In this document: in pieces, positions 16,456 to 25,003 of the stretch
Layout of the letters: every line of letters starts with the position of its first letter
Position numbering within the stretch: position 1 is the first letter of the stretch
Origin: a virus
Virus record (IMG/VR): IMGVR_UViG_3300046411_000816
Span: 1-43,624 of that record
DNA: 43,624 nucleotides
Direction: 5' to 3' (one strand)
Translations under genes and position numbers: made by a program
Notes under the pieces: model-generated
Told to the model about the DNA's origin: nothing
The model's database searches: none
What the model saw: only the letters and a program-made list of their open reading frames with translations

Positions 16456-17174
16456 TGAGAACGCAAGAAGATAAAGAAAAAATATTAGACAGATATAAAC
16501 CTTCTAAGTATCTAGTTGGTGCAGTTACACCGTCAATGATTGAATATTTGTTAGAGTATTTTCGTGGATCTGAAAAAATTATAAAATATAAACAATCAGG
16601 ATCACAAGGACCTGTTGTAATGAATTATAGTCCAGATAGAGACGAGAAACAAGAATGGTTTAATCCAGTTCAAGAGTTAGTATGGGATATTTTAGGATCA
16701 AATTGTTATGTATGGGGTAGTAATATATTTAGAGTTGAAAAACCTCATATTGCACACAATGACGACTATGAAGAAAAAATTTATCCTATATATAAAACTT
16801 TGGTATTACCTTTAGAAATAAGTAAGCAAACAAATTTTGTAACATTTGATCAAGCATATTTAGATGGTCCTGTTAAATTATTTAGAGGATACGATCCGGT
16901 ACCTGAAAGCTATTACAATAAAAGTTTAACTGATTATTCAAATATCATTAATTATACTGATAAACCTTTTGACAAAGAAATACATCAAAAGTACTTGAGT
17001 CATTTACCTTATGAGTCATTACATGGTTTAACTGTAGAAAAAGTAATTCCATGGGTACCAGGAAATGCTATTATATTTGATATGGGTAGAATACATTCTG
17101 CATCAAACTTTGTAGCTGAAGGTATAACTCATAAGATAGGTTATAGTATATTTACGGCTAAAGAGTTTAACTAA
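16455..17174 (+). CDS. 2OG-Fe(II) oxygenase-like protein
   Basis: About 239 residues. The double-stranded beta-helix signature of Fe(II)/2-oxoglutarate oxygenases is visible as HND (candidate H-x-D) in PHIAHNDDY, a VPGNAIIFDMGRIHSASN segment with the distal His, and a following HKIGYSIF strand where a basic residue would bind 2OG. Substrate unknown; such proteins are frequent in T4-like marine phages. Start: ATG 16455, seven bases behind AGGAG, preferred over ATG 16449. Confidence 0.6.
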   Translation: MRTQEDKEKILDRYKPSKYLVGAVTPSMIEYLLEYFRGSEKIIKYKQSGSQGPVVMNYSPDRDEKQEWFNPVQELVWDILGSNCYVWGSNIFRVEKPHIAHNDDYEEKIYPIYKTLVLPLEISKQTNFVTFDQAYLDGPVKLFRGYDPVPESYYNKSLTDYSNIINYTDKPFDKEIHQKYLSHLPYESLHGLTVEKVIPWVPGNAIIFDMGRIHSASNFVAEGITHKIGYSIFTAKEFN

Positions 17175-17247
17175 ATAGTATAGTAGGTTATCTTGGCCCG
17201 GGATTGAAAATCCTATAGGACTAAAGCCATCGGAAAAACCTATTTAG
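17171..17247 (+). ncRNA. Candidate structured RNA element (leader)
   Basis: A 77-base element closed by CTAAATAG (17171-17178) and CTATTTAG (17240-17247), with inner pairs TGGC/GCCA and GGATT/AATCC around a loop reading TTGAAAA. It ends just before the ribosome site of the next gene, so it could be a cis-acting leader. The TTGAAAA loop copies a tRNA-Phe anticodon loop, but no T-arm exists. No known riboswitch class was recognised. Confidence 0.3.
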
Positions 17248-17258
17248 TGGAGAGTAAG

Positions 17259-17510
17259 ATGAGTTTAATAGGACACAACTCAAAGTCAACTAAATTAATA
17301 ATAGATATTACCGATATCTATGATCAACGTGACCGAAAGAAAAAAGAATTAAAGTTTTATACTGTAGAGCTTGAAAAACTAATGGCTAAATTAGGTATGA
17401 TACAACAAGACATTGGCGTAACTGAAACTATTATCAGACTAATAGAAAACGAACAAATACTTGATTTACAAGAAGCCATTAGAGAAAAAAGAAAATTAAC
17501 AAAGGAATAG
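17259..17510 (+). CDS. Small coiled-coil protein conserved in T4-like marine phages
   Basis: An 83-residue protein. N-terminal MSLIGHNSKS motif, then continuous heptad-like helix from about 20 to 80 (ITDIYDQRDRKKKELKFYTV onward), predicted to dimerise. ATG at 17259 behind GGAGAG. Function not known. Confidence 0.65.
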   Translation: MSLIGHNSKSTKLIIDITDIYDQRDRKKKELKFYTVELEKLMAKLGMIQQDIGVTETIIRLIENEQILDLQEAIREKRKLTKE

Positions 17511-17511
17511 A

Positions 17512-18264
17512 ATGAACACATTATATCTAGTATGCAGTCATAGCTGTCTTAGTCAAATGGAAGTACCTTATTTGCTAAACAACAGTCCAAATCTACATGG
17601 CACAAGTCAAGCAGGAGAACATTGGGCTTCATATGAACTTGACGGCAAATCTATAGATCACGAACCTGGTATCTTAGGTAAAATAAGAGTACATGATGAT
17701 TATTGGAATATAGAAGGAGGTGACAGTCAATATTACAATTACAACATAAGAAACACCATGGAAATTACAGTACCACAATTAGATGGACTATTAAACTTAA
17801 TTAATAATAAAAGTATTGCAGTACTATTACACGCCCAAAATTATAAAGACATTTGGAAGTGGAGTAGAGAACTTCCTGTTATTATGATTAGAACTGCTAT
17901 AGACGAATGGGATGGAAACGTAGTACATTGGGCGGCAAGAGAATATAATACTCTTATGTTAGACTCAAAAAATAATAATAATAGTACAGATAGTCATGCA
18001 TGGCCTGGAGTAAAAGAAGTAGTAGATAAGTTTCAATCTAAAAAGGCTTATAACAATCTTATTGACGAGTGTGAAGGAGATATTATTCTTAAACAAAGTC
18101 AATGGACAACACTAGAAGGTTTAGATACATTATGGAAAACTATAGGTATTGATGCACCAGATCAAAATTGGATAAATCAATATTATGAAGATTTTCAAAC
18201 TCATCAAGAGATTGATGAAACAGTAGCAACAGAGTTAACAAATGAATACAATCTTAGATCATAA
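17512..18264 (+). CDS. Diverged sulfotransferase-like protein (paralogue 4)
   Basis: A 250-residue protein beginning one base after the preceding stop. The opening LYLVCSHSCLSQMEVPYLL and the LPVIMIRTAIDEW segment in the middle (strand plus Arg where the fold's RDP motif sits), followed by the late ILKQSQWTTLEGLDTLWKTI, give the same overall plan as the genes at 11585, 14064 and 14746. No signal peptide. Enzymatic activity is uncertain because canonical PAPS-binding residues are not clear. Confidence 0.4.
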   Translation: MNTLYLVCSHSCLSQMEVPYLLNNSPNLHGTSQAGEHWASYELDGKSIDHEPGILGKIRVHDDYWNIEGGDSQYYNYNIRNTMEITVPQLDGLLNLINNKSIAVLLHAQNYKDIWKWSRELPVIMIRTAIDEWDGNVVHWAAREYNTLMLDSKNNNNSTDSHAWPGVKEVVDKFQSKKAYNNLIDECEGDIILKQSQWTTLEGLDTLWKTIGIDAPDQNWINQYYEDFQTHQEIDETVATELTNEYNLRS

Positions 18265-18625
18265 CAACGTAGTTTTATTTTCTGATTTAATTAAAATATA
18301 TCTTTTTAAAGAAGAAAAGAAAGTAAAAGTATCTTTTAAAATTACTGATTACATAGTTACAAATTTTGCAGTAACACAAGATCAATTTGAAGAAATACTT
18401 GCTAAATGGAAAACAGAAGATGGCATACAAGGTATGCAATCAAAAGACTGTGGTAAGATTTGGTGGTATTACAATGACTGTGGTCCTAGACCAGCACGTT
18501 TACCAGCAAGTTATGTAACTGTAAGTTTTAAAAGATATAACTTTAGATTTTCTGTAGCAGAAATGTTAAAATTAAAAATAGAGTATTCTAGGCAGAAAAA
18601 TAACAAAATGCATTGGGACGAATGA
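18242..18625 (+). CDS. Hypothetical phage protein
   Basis: A 127-residue protein overlapping the preceding gene by 23 bases. Lys-rich, with a Trp/Cys/Tyr cluster (CGKIWWYYNDCGPRPARLP) in the middle that may form a compact binding surface. Not recognised. ATGA overlap with the next gene. Confidence 0.5.
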   Translation: MNTILDHNNVVLFSDLIKIYLFKEEKKVKVSFKITDYIVTNFAVTQDQFEEILAKWKTEDGIQGMQSKDCGKIWWYYNDCGPRPARLPASYVTVSFKRYNFRFSVAEMLKLKIEYSRQKNNKMHWDE

Positions 18626-19725
18626 GAGAACATTTAAAAAATTTAAAAGCACACAGTTTAGATATATGTGTAGGTTGGCACCTACATGATGATCTAGATG
18701 GCTTTGTGAAAGGCTTTTCTCAGAATTTAATTGAGTATTATCATAAACAATTAGAAGATTATGGAGTACAACAATTCATTGGAGACTCTGTAGATGACTT
18801 GAGAAATATAGCTGACATAAATGGTTTTAAAAGAGTATTAGTTATAAAGCAAGGACAAGTATTTCCTAACTTTAGCCAGTTTATGACAGAGGTATCAAAA
18901 GCAGAAACTGGTACGGTAATATTTCCTAGTTCATTTGATGGTGTGTTAGACTTTAATAATCCAGATACTAATAATATGTCAAGATTAATTGATATGTTAA
19001 ATTTACAAGTTTCATTTGTAGCAAATACAGATAATGCAAATCTTGCTAGACGTTATATGTCAGCAGATAAAGATATTAAGTTTACAAAATTAATTACAAG
19101 TGCTGGTGGATTAAATCCTATACTGTATCCATTTTCTTTAAACTTTGGAGCAGGCACAAATGTAGATGTAGTAGATATAAGCAACATAGCATTAATAAAT
19201 GCAAAACGTTGGGTTACTGAATGGGATGGGCATCAACAAGATGTTTTAAGTTTTGTAGATAAACTAATTAAATCTATGTCACCTAGTATATATCAAGAAG
19301 CATTTATAACACGTGGTGCTAGAATGAAAAATGATATGCAATACTTGTTGGACGAACAAGAAGGTTTTGATTTATGGTTTGATTCTGAATTTCCAAGCAT
19401 ACAATACAATTATTACAAACACGATTTCTTTAATAGTAGAGATAATGAAAAATTAGTAAGAACAATAGATAATAACGTAGGTAACGTTTATATACATTTA
19501 AGCAATATATTTGATTATCAAGCTACGGCATTTTACTACAGTTTAAAAACAAGAGTACAATTATTAAACAATTTTATAACTTTAATAAAATCAAATAACC
19601 TTGGCAAAAAGGTTATGATAGCATATGTGGATCCACAAGGACAACGTAAACCTACACCTATGTGGGTTGATGATATTGTGACCCAAGATATGCTACCCAA
19701 ATTCCAAGTATTTCCTTGGCAATAA
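18622..19725 (+). CDS. Hypothetical phage protein, about 367 residues
   Basis: A long soluble protein from ATG 18622 (overlapping the stop of the previous gene). Residues 70-120 (GFKRVLVIKQGQVFPNFSQF and GTVIFPSSFDGVLDF) look like an alpha/beta domain with a glycosyltransferase-like flavour, and the C-terminal third (VGNVYIHLSNIFDYQATAFY onward) resembles another alpha/beta region. No decisive catalytic motif, so no function is assigned. Last gene before the hairpin that opens the 19.8-25 kb cassette. Confidence 0.55.
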   Translation: MREHLKNLKAHSLDICVGWHLHDDLDGFVKGFSQNLIEYYHKQLEDYGVQQFIGDSVDDLRNIADINGFKRVLVIKQGQVFPNFSQFMTEVSKAETGTVIFPSSFDGVLDFNNPDTNNMSRLIDMLNLQVSFVANTDNANLARRYMSADKDIKFTKLITSAGGLNPILYPFSLNFGAGTNVDVVDISNIALINAKRWVTEWDGHQQDVLSFVDKLIKSMSPSIYQEAFITRGARMKNDMQYLLDEQEGFDLWFDSEFPSIQYNYYKHDFFNSRDNEKLVRTIDNNVGNVYIHLSNIFDYQATAFYYSLKTRVQLLNNFITLIKSNNLGKKVMIAYVDPQGQRKPTPMWVDDIVTQDMLPKFQVFPWQ

Positions 19726-19750
19726 TCCAAAAAATCGCATAAAATAAGGG

Positions 19751-19796
19751 TTTTTTTATTTGGCCAAACAATCACACCATTGGCCAAATAAAAAAA
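19751..19796. repeat. 17-bp perfect inverted repeat upstream of cassette promoter
   Basis: The left arm 19751-19767 (T7, ATT, TGGCCAA) is matched exactly by the right arm 19780-19796, around a 12-nt loop. Because the T-run is on the outer 5' side and an A-run on the outer 3' side in both directions, it does not end in a normal U-tract terminator. It lies directly against the -35 box at 19798, so it could be an operator, an mRNA-end stabiliser or a bidirectional termination signal. Confidence 0.6.
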
Positions 19797-19797
19797 C

Positions 19798-19826
19798 TTG
19801 ACAAAAGTAACTATTGCTTGTATATT
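19798..19826 (+). promoter_or_regulatory. sigma70-type promoter of the helicase-methyltransferase cassette
   Basis: TTGACA 19798-19803, 17 bases, TATATT 19821-19826, then TAGGAG before the ATG at 19863. Near copy of the promoter at 9807. Confidence 0.8.
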
Positions 19827-19862
19827 AATACTATAAAAACTAACAAACTATAGGAGCAATTT

Positions 19863-20420
19863 ATGCTAAAACTAGTAAATTCAGTAGAAGAACCAGACAT
19901 TTCAGCGGTAACTTCATTGTTTAACAATTATCACGCCAAAAAGTCAAAACGTTTTGGCAATGTTGGTGGTGGATTATTTAGAGGAGCAGATGGATCTATC
20001 ACAGTTACTTTACCAACAGAATTATGTTGGGATTGGAGTAATTCAGCAGGTGGTAATTCAGGAGGCAAGAATCCAAGACCTGTTGGAATTAGATTACTTC
20101 CTAATAGAGTAAAAGAGTTATATGGAGATAATGATAACGCATTGGAAACAATTTTTTCTTCAATAGACAGTCTAAAAGCATTTATTATGACTTCAGATAG
20201 GCAAGGTAGAGCTAAATTAGAGAATCTTCTTGCTAAGAAGAAATTAAAGAGTGCAATAACTGAAGTTGATATTGACTTAGATATCAAAGATATTGCTTCT
20301 AAAAGTGAGGAGTCGTTAGATAATATAGGAATGAAATTGTTGGATCTTGCTATAAGAAAAGACGACAATGAACTTGCTAAATTAGTATTAAACGGAGCAT
20401 TAGAGAAGATAGCATCATGA
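19863..20420 (+). CDS. Orphan protein at the head of the RM-like cassette
   Basis: A 185-residue protein behind TAGGAGCAA. N-terminal 70 residues have a Gly/Asn-rich patch (FGNVGGGLFRGADGS and SAGGNSGGKNPRP) and a strand with TLPTELCWDW; the C-terminal half is helical and charged. No known family. It overlaps the following 1352-residue gene by four bases (ATGA), so the two products are made together. It could be a subunit, specificity factor or inhibitor of that enzyme. Confidence 0.6.
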   Translation: MLKLVNSVEEPDISAVTSLFNNYHAKKSKRFGNVGGGLFRGADGSITVTLPTELCWDWSNSAGGNSGGKNPRPVGIRLLPNRVKELYGDNDNALETIFSSIDSLKAFIMTSDRQGRAKLENLLAKKKLKSAITEVDIDLDIKDIASKSEESLDNIGMKLLDLAIRKDDNELAKLVLNGALEKIAS

Positions 20421-23400
20421 CTCTTAAAGAAAGACTTGAAAAAGAAAAAATAGTTAAGATTGAAAAAAAATTACGTAGGTTAGCTAAAGATAGTAATGTC
20501 CGTAAAAGAATTTTAACTAGGGAAAAAACAGATGTAAGTCAATTTCCAGTTGGTTCAGCTAGTTGGTTCTTAGAAGATATACGTAGATTGTTCCACCCAG
20601 AACTGAAAAGTATAGTAGACGCAGAAGCTACAACAAAAGCAACAGGACAAAAGGTGTTTGGAGTATATTTAAGAGAAGAACCTCCAACGGGTTGTAAGAA
20701 GATTGGTAAGGCTACTGTCGTAGATGGTCAAATAACCAGAGAGACTTCTGGTACTAACCAGTCATACCATCTAAGGGATATTAGATTTATACCTTGCGCC
20801 AACGAATTAGCGGCATATATGTTAGAATATATCCTACAGATTATATTTGGTAGGCATAAAAGAACACAATCCTTAAAAGAGTACCCACATATTAAAGATG
20901 CTATAGATAAAAAATTTTCAAAGAGGTTTGAGTTTTGGATAAGACAGCAAAAGAGCAGATCAAATAAATCAAACACAGGATCCGAGTGGTTCAAACCTGA
21001 TTTGACCGTAGAGTTGTTTGAAAGTGTAGTACAATCTCTGGCAAAAGATTATAAAGATGCAGGGTCAAATAAACGATTTTTTCCTAATCTTGCAAGAGAT
21101 TATCAATTAGATGCAGTAAATGCATTTGTAGATTGTGTTGTACAAGTAGGATCTTGGGAACAGGTTTTATTAGATTCGATAGATTTCTATTTGCTGATGA
21201 AACCTAGATCGGGTAAGAATCTTACCATGCTATTAGCATTGGCAAAATTACATAAAAGATATCAAACCATGGGATGCTTTGACAAATCTACAGTGATGAA
21301 TGTCTTGTTTATTTCGTTAGTACCGGCCGCTTTTGACGGCACAATGGAGGACATTGAGAAACACTGGTTTGACCAGGATGTTAAGATTGATTATGTAGAC
21401 ACAAGCAATGCAGACTGGAAAGAGCAAAGATCAAAGAAGATCAAACAAGGTGCCAACATAATTATTTTATTCTCTTCAATGCAGAGTATCCACAAAGATA
21501 TCAACAAAGAAATTGCCAAAGAATGGCGTAAAGCAGAAACACTTGGAATTCAAAGCGAAGAATTTGATCCACATAAGAAACATGATTTACTGAACTTAGA
21601 CATTGAGTTTATGGTACTAGACGAAAGTGATTTTGGATTACGTACTTTATTAGCGGAAAGTGTAATTAAAGAGTTTAAACCAAAAATTAAACTACATCTA
21701 TCTGGTAGTGATCTATATGCAATAAGAAAACTTACTAGCGAATCACCTGTACCAAACTATTATCTACGAGATGTTATTGCAGAAGACAAAGACATAGAAG
21801 CAGGCAAGGTCAAACTTCCTAAATTGAGATATTGGTTTATGGAAGTGGGACTTCTGCCGTTTGATGATATGACCGCTGACGAGATGGATGAAAAGGCAGT
21901 TTCGAGATGTCTTAAAAACTTATATTTGACTAATATTGATAGGTTGTTAGAGAAGGCTACTGATCCTGCACAAATACACAAGATAAGAAAGTATAGTAGA
22001 GACCCACACACAGGCTTTTGGGTTGACGGAATGGGTAATGAGATCAAATTAGAGAATGAACAAGAAATGAGAAAGTTTAAAAGGTTAATAGGTAACCTTG
22101 CTAATTCTGGTTTTGAACTTCTAGAACACAAACATATCTTTAACACGGTGCCAACACAGGTAGGACAGTTGGCATTTGAAAACTTCTGTAAAAAACATAG
22201 TTGGTTTGACTATGAGGTCAAGACAGGTTATGAATTTGGTAATGCTGGCAAAAGACAAAGGCAAGTGAGAGACTGGATGGGAATCAGTGAATACAACCCA
22301 ACAGGTTTGAAAAAGACATGGTTTGTGACTGTAGCCAAAATGTTGAGAGGCGCCACGGTGCCTTGGAGTTCTGTTGTTAGATGTGATGAATTTGTAGACT
22401 TTAAGATAGGGCACCAGATTGACTTAAGAGCACAGAACGAGTATGGTCCTGATGGTGTACATTGTGATATCTTTGATATGAACCCATGGAGGAGGAAAAG
22501 AAGCCATGTGGAACTTATGAAGATGAGTTCAAACAAGGGAGACAAGTTTAAGTTGTTAGAGTCTACTGCCAACAGGTTGATGCCGTGGTGTGTTGGTGCT
22601 ACAGGCATAAGGCAGTCAACATTAGAGGAGACAGAAGACGCATATAACAATTTCAGATCATTAACGGACGGCTTTGAACAGGCAAATTTGTATAACATAG
22701 ATTCTGTTATTGCAGATATGGAATTACTTAAGAATGTAGGAACTGCATCTAGAGATGATAAACAGATTGACGAAAGAGCTGGTAAAAAGAAGAAGAAAAA
22801 AATTAAAGGCAAAAATGGTAATAAGAATTCAAAACTAGCACCTGACGAAATTACTAAGGCTTTAAAGTTGATCAAAAACTTTGCCAAATACCTGCCACAA
22901 TTACAGGTTATAACTAGAAGAAATAATAAAAATAATGAAGCATATCACACAATTAACGATTTATTAGAATTTAGCAGTCGAGATATACTGAAACTATGGT
23001 TTGAGTATGTTGGCCTACCTAAAGATATTACAAAAAAAGATATATTATGCTGGTTTAATCAAGATAAATTAAATGAGAAATTAAGAATTACAGCCAACAA
23101 AATTAACAGAGGTTTAGATTTAGAAGAGTTAGGACAAGTATCAAAACCAAAGGCAGGAGATGTACCTGTGCCATATGTATTAGCAAAATTAATTGTAGAG
23201 GAAATACCAGAAGAATTTTGGAAAAGACCCAACCTTAAGATTTTTGATCCTAGTTGTGGAAAAGGAGACTTTCTTAAGGTAATTAAAGAAAAGTTAGAAA
23301 ATCTTAATTTTACAAAAAAGCAAATAAGTCAAACCTTGTTTTACGCAGATCCTGAAGAATTTAATATATTATTTACTAATGAAACTCTTGACTTAGATAA

Positions 23401-24475
23401 CGGTTTCGTATATAATATATTAAAAAAGCCAAAGTTTTTAGAAAATACAACAACGGAAGAAAAAAATAAAATTAACAAAGTATGGAAAGTAAAGAACTTA
23501 ACAGAATTAACAGAACTTAAAAGGAAAATTGAAAAAATGCAATTCGATCTCATTATTACAAATCCACCTTATCAATCTACAGACGAAAATGGTGATAGAA
23601 ACGATCAAGCAAAAAACTTATGGTCTAAGTTTACAAAGATTGCTCATGATAATGTAAAACCAGGAGGAATATTTACACTAGTAACACCTAATACATGGAT
23701 GAGTACATCAGCAGATATAGGCAAAGGAAAATCTGGAATACATTTCTATAGAGATTATTTTCAGAAATATAAAGTATTAGCATTAAACATTAACGACTGT
23801 AAAAAGTATTTTAAAGAAGGAACAAGTTTTTCTTATTTTATAGTTGAAAAAACTATAGCAGACAAGCAAGTAACAGATATTAAAACTGAAAGTGATGAAT
23901 TTAAAATAGACTTGAGAAATGTTCCTATACTGCCAAAGCAAGTTACTTATGATAACATAGATATTTTAAATAAGTTTTTCTTTAGTGAACATCCTAAAAT
24001 TGAATGGAAAGGAAATAACTTACCCGAATCTTCCCTTAAAGACATTGACTATTCTGATAAGAAATCAGCAGAATATAAATATCCAGTTTATAGCACACCT
24101 GCAAAAGGTGGAAAATATTTTTATAGAAAAGATAAAATGCAAAACTTTGAACGTCAAAAAATATTATTAAGTGAATCTGGTAATTATAAACCAGTGTATG
24201 ATGACGGGAAAATGGGATATGATTCGTTTTGTCATGTATACTTTTTAAAATCTAATGAGACATTAGACTATGTAAAAAATGTAATAGAACATCCGCTTTA
24301 TAAATTTGCTATGGATCAAACACAGTTAGTAGGGTGGTTATCATCTATGGTTCATAGTCTACCAGCATTAGATTTTACAAAGAAGTTAAAATCACAAGAT
24401 ATATATGATTCATTTGGTATTACGTTAGATCAACAGGATAAAATTGATGAATGGTTTAGATCTCAAAAAAATTAA
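20417..24475 (+). CDS. GIY-YIG-like nuclease / SF2 helicase / N6-adenine methyltransferase fusion
   Basis: A 1352-residue multidomain protein. (1) Residues about 80-145: GVYL (82), KIGKAT, and ANELAAYMLEY with Glu130, the layout of GIY-YIG/T5orf172 nucleases. (2) Residues about 225-680: SF2 ATPase with a DYQLDAV Q-like motif, Walker A PRSGKN near 263, Walker B LDESD near 402, SGSD, then KMLRGATVPW and QIDLRAQ near 667, as in type I/III restriction translocases. (3) Lys-rich linker near 785. (4) Residues about 920-1150: gamma-class methyltransferase with DPSCGKGDF (944-952) and NPPY (1049-1052). (5) C-terminal 200 residues: probable target-recognition region. This is a single-chain restriction-modification-like plan. 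The middle of the gene looks richer in G and C than its ends, hinting at a composite origin. Confidence 0.8.
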   Translation: MTLKERLEKEKIVKIEKKLRRLAKDSNVRKRILTREKTDVSQFPVGSASWFLEDIRRLFHPELKSIVDAEATTKATGQKVFGVYLREEPPTGCKKIGKATVVDGQITRETSGTNQSYHLRDIRFIPCANELAAYMLEYILQIIFGRHKRTQSLKEYPHIKDAIDKKFSKRFEFWIRQQKSRSNKSNTGSEWFKPDLTVELFESVVQSLAKDYKDAGSNKRFFPNLARDYQLDAVNAFVDCVVQVGSWEQVLLDSIDFYLLMKPRSGKNLTMLLALAKLHKRYQTMGCFDKSTVMNVLFISLVPAAFDGTMEDIEKHWFDQDVKIDYVDTSNADWKEQRSKKIKQGANIIILFSSMQSIHKDINKEIAKEWRKAETLGIQSEEFDPHKKHDLLNLDIEFMVLDESDFGLRTLLAESVIKEFKPKIKLHLSGSDLYAIRKLTSESPVPNYYLRDVIAEDKDIEAGKVKLPKLRYWFMEVGLLPFDDMTADEMDEKAVSRCLKNLYLTNIDRLLEKATDPAQIHKIRKYSRDPHTGFWVDGMGNEIKLENEQEMRKFKRLIGNLANSGFELLEHKHIFNTVPTQVGQLAFENFCKKHSWFDYEVKTGYEFGNAGKRQRQVRDWMGISEYNPTGLKKTWFVTVAKMLRGATVPWSSVVRCDEFVDFKIGHQIDLRAQNEYGPDGVHCDIFDMNPWRRKRSHVELMKMSSNKGDKFKLLESTANRLMPWCVGATGIRQSTLEETEDAYNNFRSLTDGFEQANLYNIDSVIADMELLKNVGTASRDDKQIDERAGKKKKKKIKGKNGNKNSKLAPDEITKALKLIKNFAKYLPQLQVITRRNNKNNEAYHTINDLLEFSSRDILKLWFEYVGLPKDITKKDILCWFNQDKLNEKLRITANKINRGLDLEELGQVSKPKAGDVPVPYVLAKLIVEEIPEEFWKRPNLKIFDPSCGKGDFLKVIKEKLENLNFTKKQISQTLFYADPEEFNILFTNETLDLDNGFVYNILKKPKFLENTTTEEKNKINKVWKVKNLTELTELKRKIEKMQFDLIITNPPYQSTDENGDRNDQAKNLWSKFTKIAHDNVKPGGIFTLVTPNTWMSTSADIGKGKSGIHFYRDYFQKYKVLALNINDCKKYFKEGTSFSYFIVEKTIADKQVTDIKTESDEFKIDLRNVPILPKQVTYDNIDILNKFFFSEHPKIEWKGNNLPESSLKDIDYSDKKSAEYKYPVYSTPAKGGKYFYRKDKMQNFERQKILLSESGNYKPVYDDGKMGYDSFCHVYFLKSNETLDYVKNVIEHPLYKFAMDQTQLVGWLSSMVHSLPALDFTKKLKSQDIYDSFGITLDQQDKIDEWFRSQKN

Positions 24476-24920
24476 GACTCATATTAATGATAGGCCATAT
24501 ATGAGTGGAGTTGATAGGGATAACCTAAGGGTTAAAGCTACAGGTGAAGTATTTACTCCAACAGAACTTGTAAATGAAATTTTGGACCAACATCCAAAAG
24601 AGTTGTTCACTGATCCTACAAAAACTGTTATTGATATTGCAGTTGGAGATGGACAGTTTTTAGGGCAGATATTAATTCGTAAAGTGGAAAATGGAATTGA
24701 TTTTGAAACGGCCTTGGAGTCACTTTACGGATGCGATGTTATGATGGACAATGTAGAGTTGTGTAGGGAGAGACTCTTATGCGGTTTTAATCAATACAGA
24801 CATATTGTAGAAAAGAATATAATTTGCTCTAACGCAGAAAATGAGCATTTTCGTTTTGATGGTACACCTCAAAAAAATCAATCAACTATAAAAGATTCCA
24901 CTATGTTTGAAATTTCATAA
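24447..24920 (+). CDS. Short N6-adenine methyltransferase-like protein
   Basis: About 157 residues. It contains the entry motif TGEVFTPTELVNEIL and the SAM-binding motif DIAVGDGQF, but stops before any NPPY catalytic motif. Similar short methylase-like proteins occur in T4-like marine phages, so it may be a genuine small family and not a recent truncation. Overlaps the fusion gene by 29 bases (ATG 24447; a later ATG at 24501 is possible). It might regulate or replace the SAM-binding half of its neighbour; alone it should not methylate DNA. Confidence 0.65.
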   Translation: MNGLDLKKIKTHINDRPYMSGVDRDNLRVKATGEVFTPTELVNEILDQHPKELFTDPTKTVIDIAVGDGQFLGQILIRKVENGIDFETALESLYGCDVMMDNVELCRERLLCGFNQYRHIVEKNIICSNAENEHFRFDGTPQKNQSTIKDSTMFEIS

Positions 24921-24951
24921 GTTATCTTGTAAAAAATATTAAATTAGTACA

Positions 24952-24980
24952 AAAAACCCTTGTAAATAAAGGGTTTTTTT
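24952..24980 (+). terminator. Rho-independent terminator closing the cassette
   Basis: AAAAACCCTT (24952-24961), loop GTAAATA, AAGGGTTTTT (24969-24978), followed by further T. Almost identical to the terminator at 27675. Confidence 0.85.
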
Positions 24981-25003
24981 ATGGCTTTTTTTAGGAAAAA
25001 AGG

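Noticed and set aside
17171-17247. tRNA-Phe gene suggested by the TTGAAAA loop.
   Set aside because: No T-arm, no CCA, and the anticodon stem has only four good pairs; reported only as a structured element.
19751-19796. Interpretation of the 17-bp palindrome as an ordinary terminator.
   Set aside because: The arms carry T at the 5' and A at the 3' outer ends, so no unpaired U-tract follows the stem in either direction; listed as inverted repeat instead.
19931-20368. 145-codon minus-strand frame opposite the orphan cassette gene.
   Set aside because: Antisense shadow; the plus-strand gene has promoter, ribosome site and coupling to the next gene.
22228-22887. 219-codon open frame on the minus strand within the fusion gene.
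   Set aside because: Lies wholly inside a gene with clear helicase motifs, has no ribosome site and low-complexity Ser/Leu/Phe composition typical of antisense frames.
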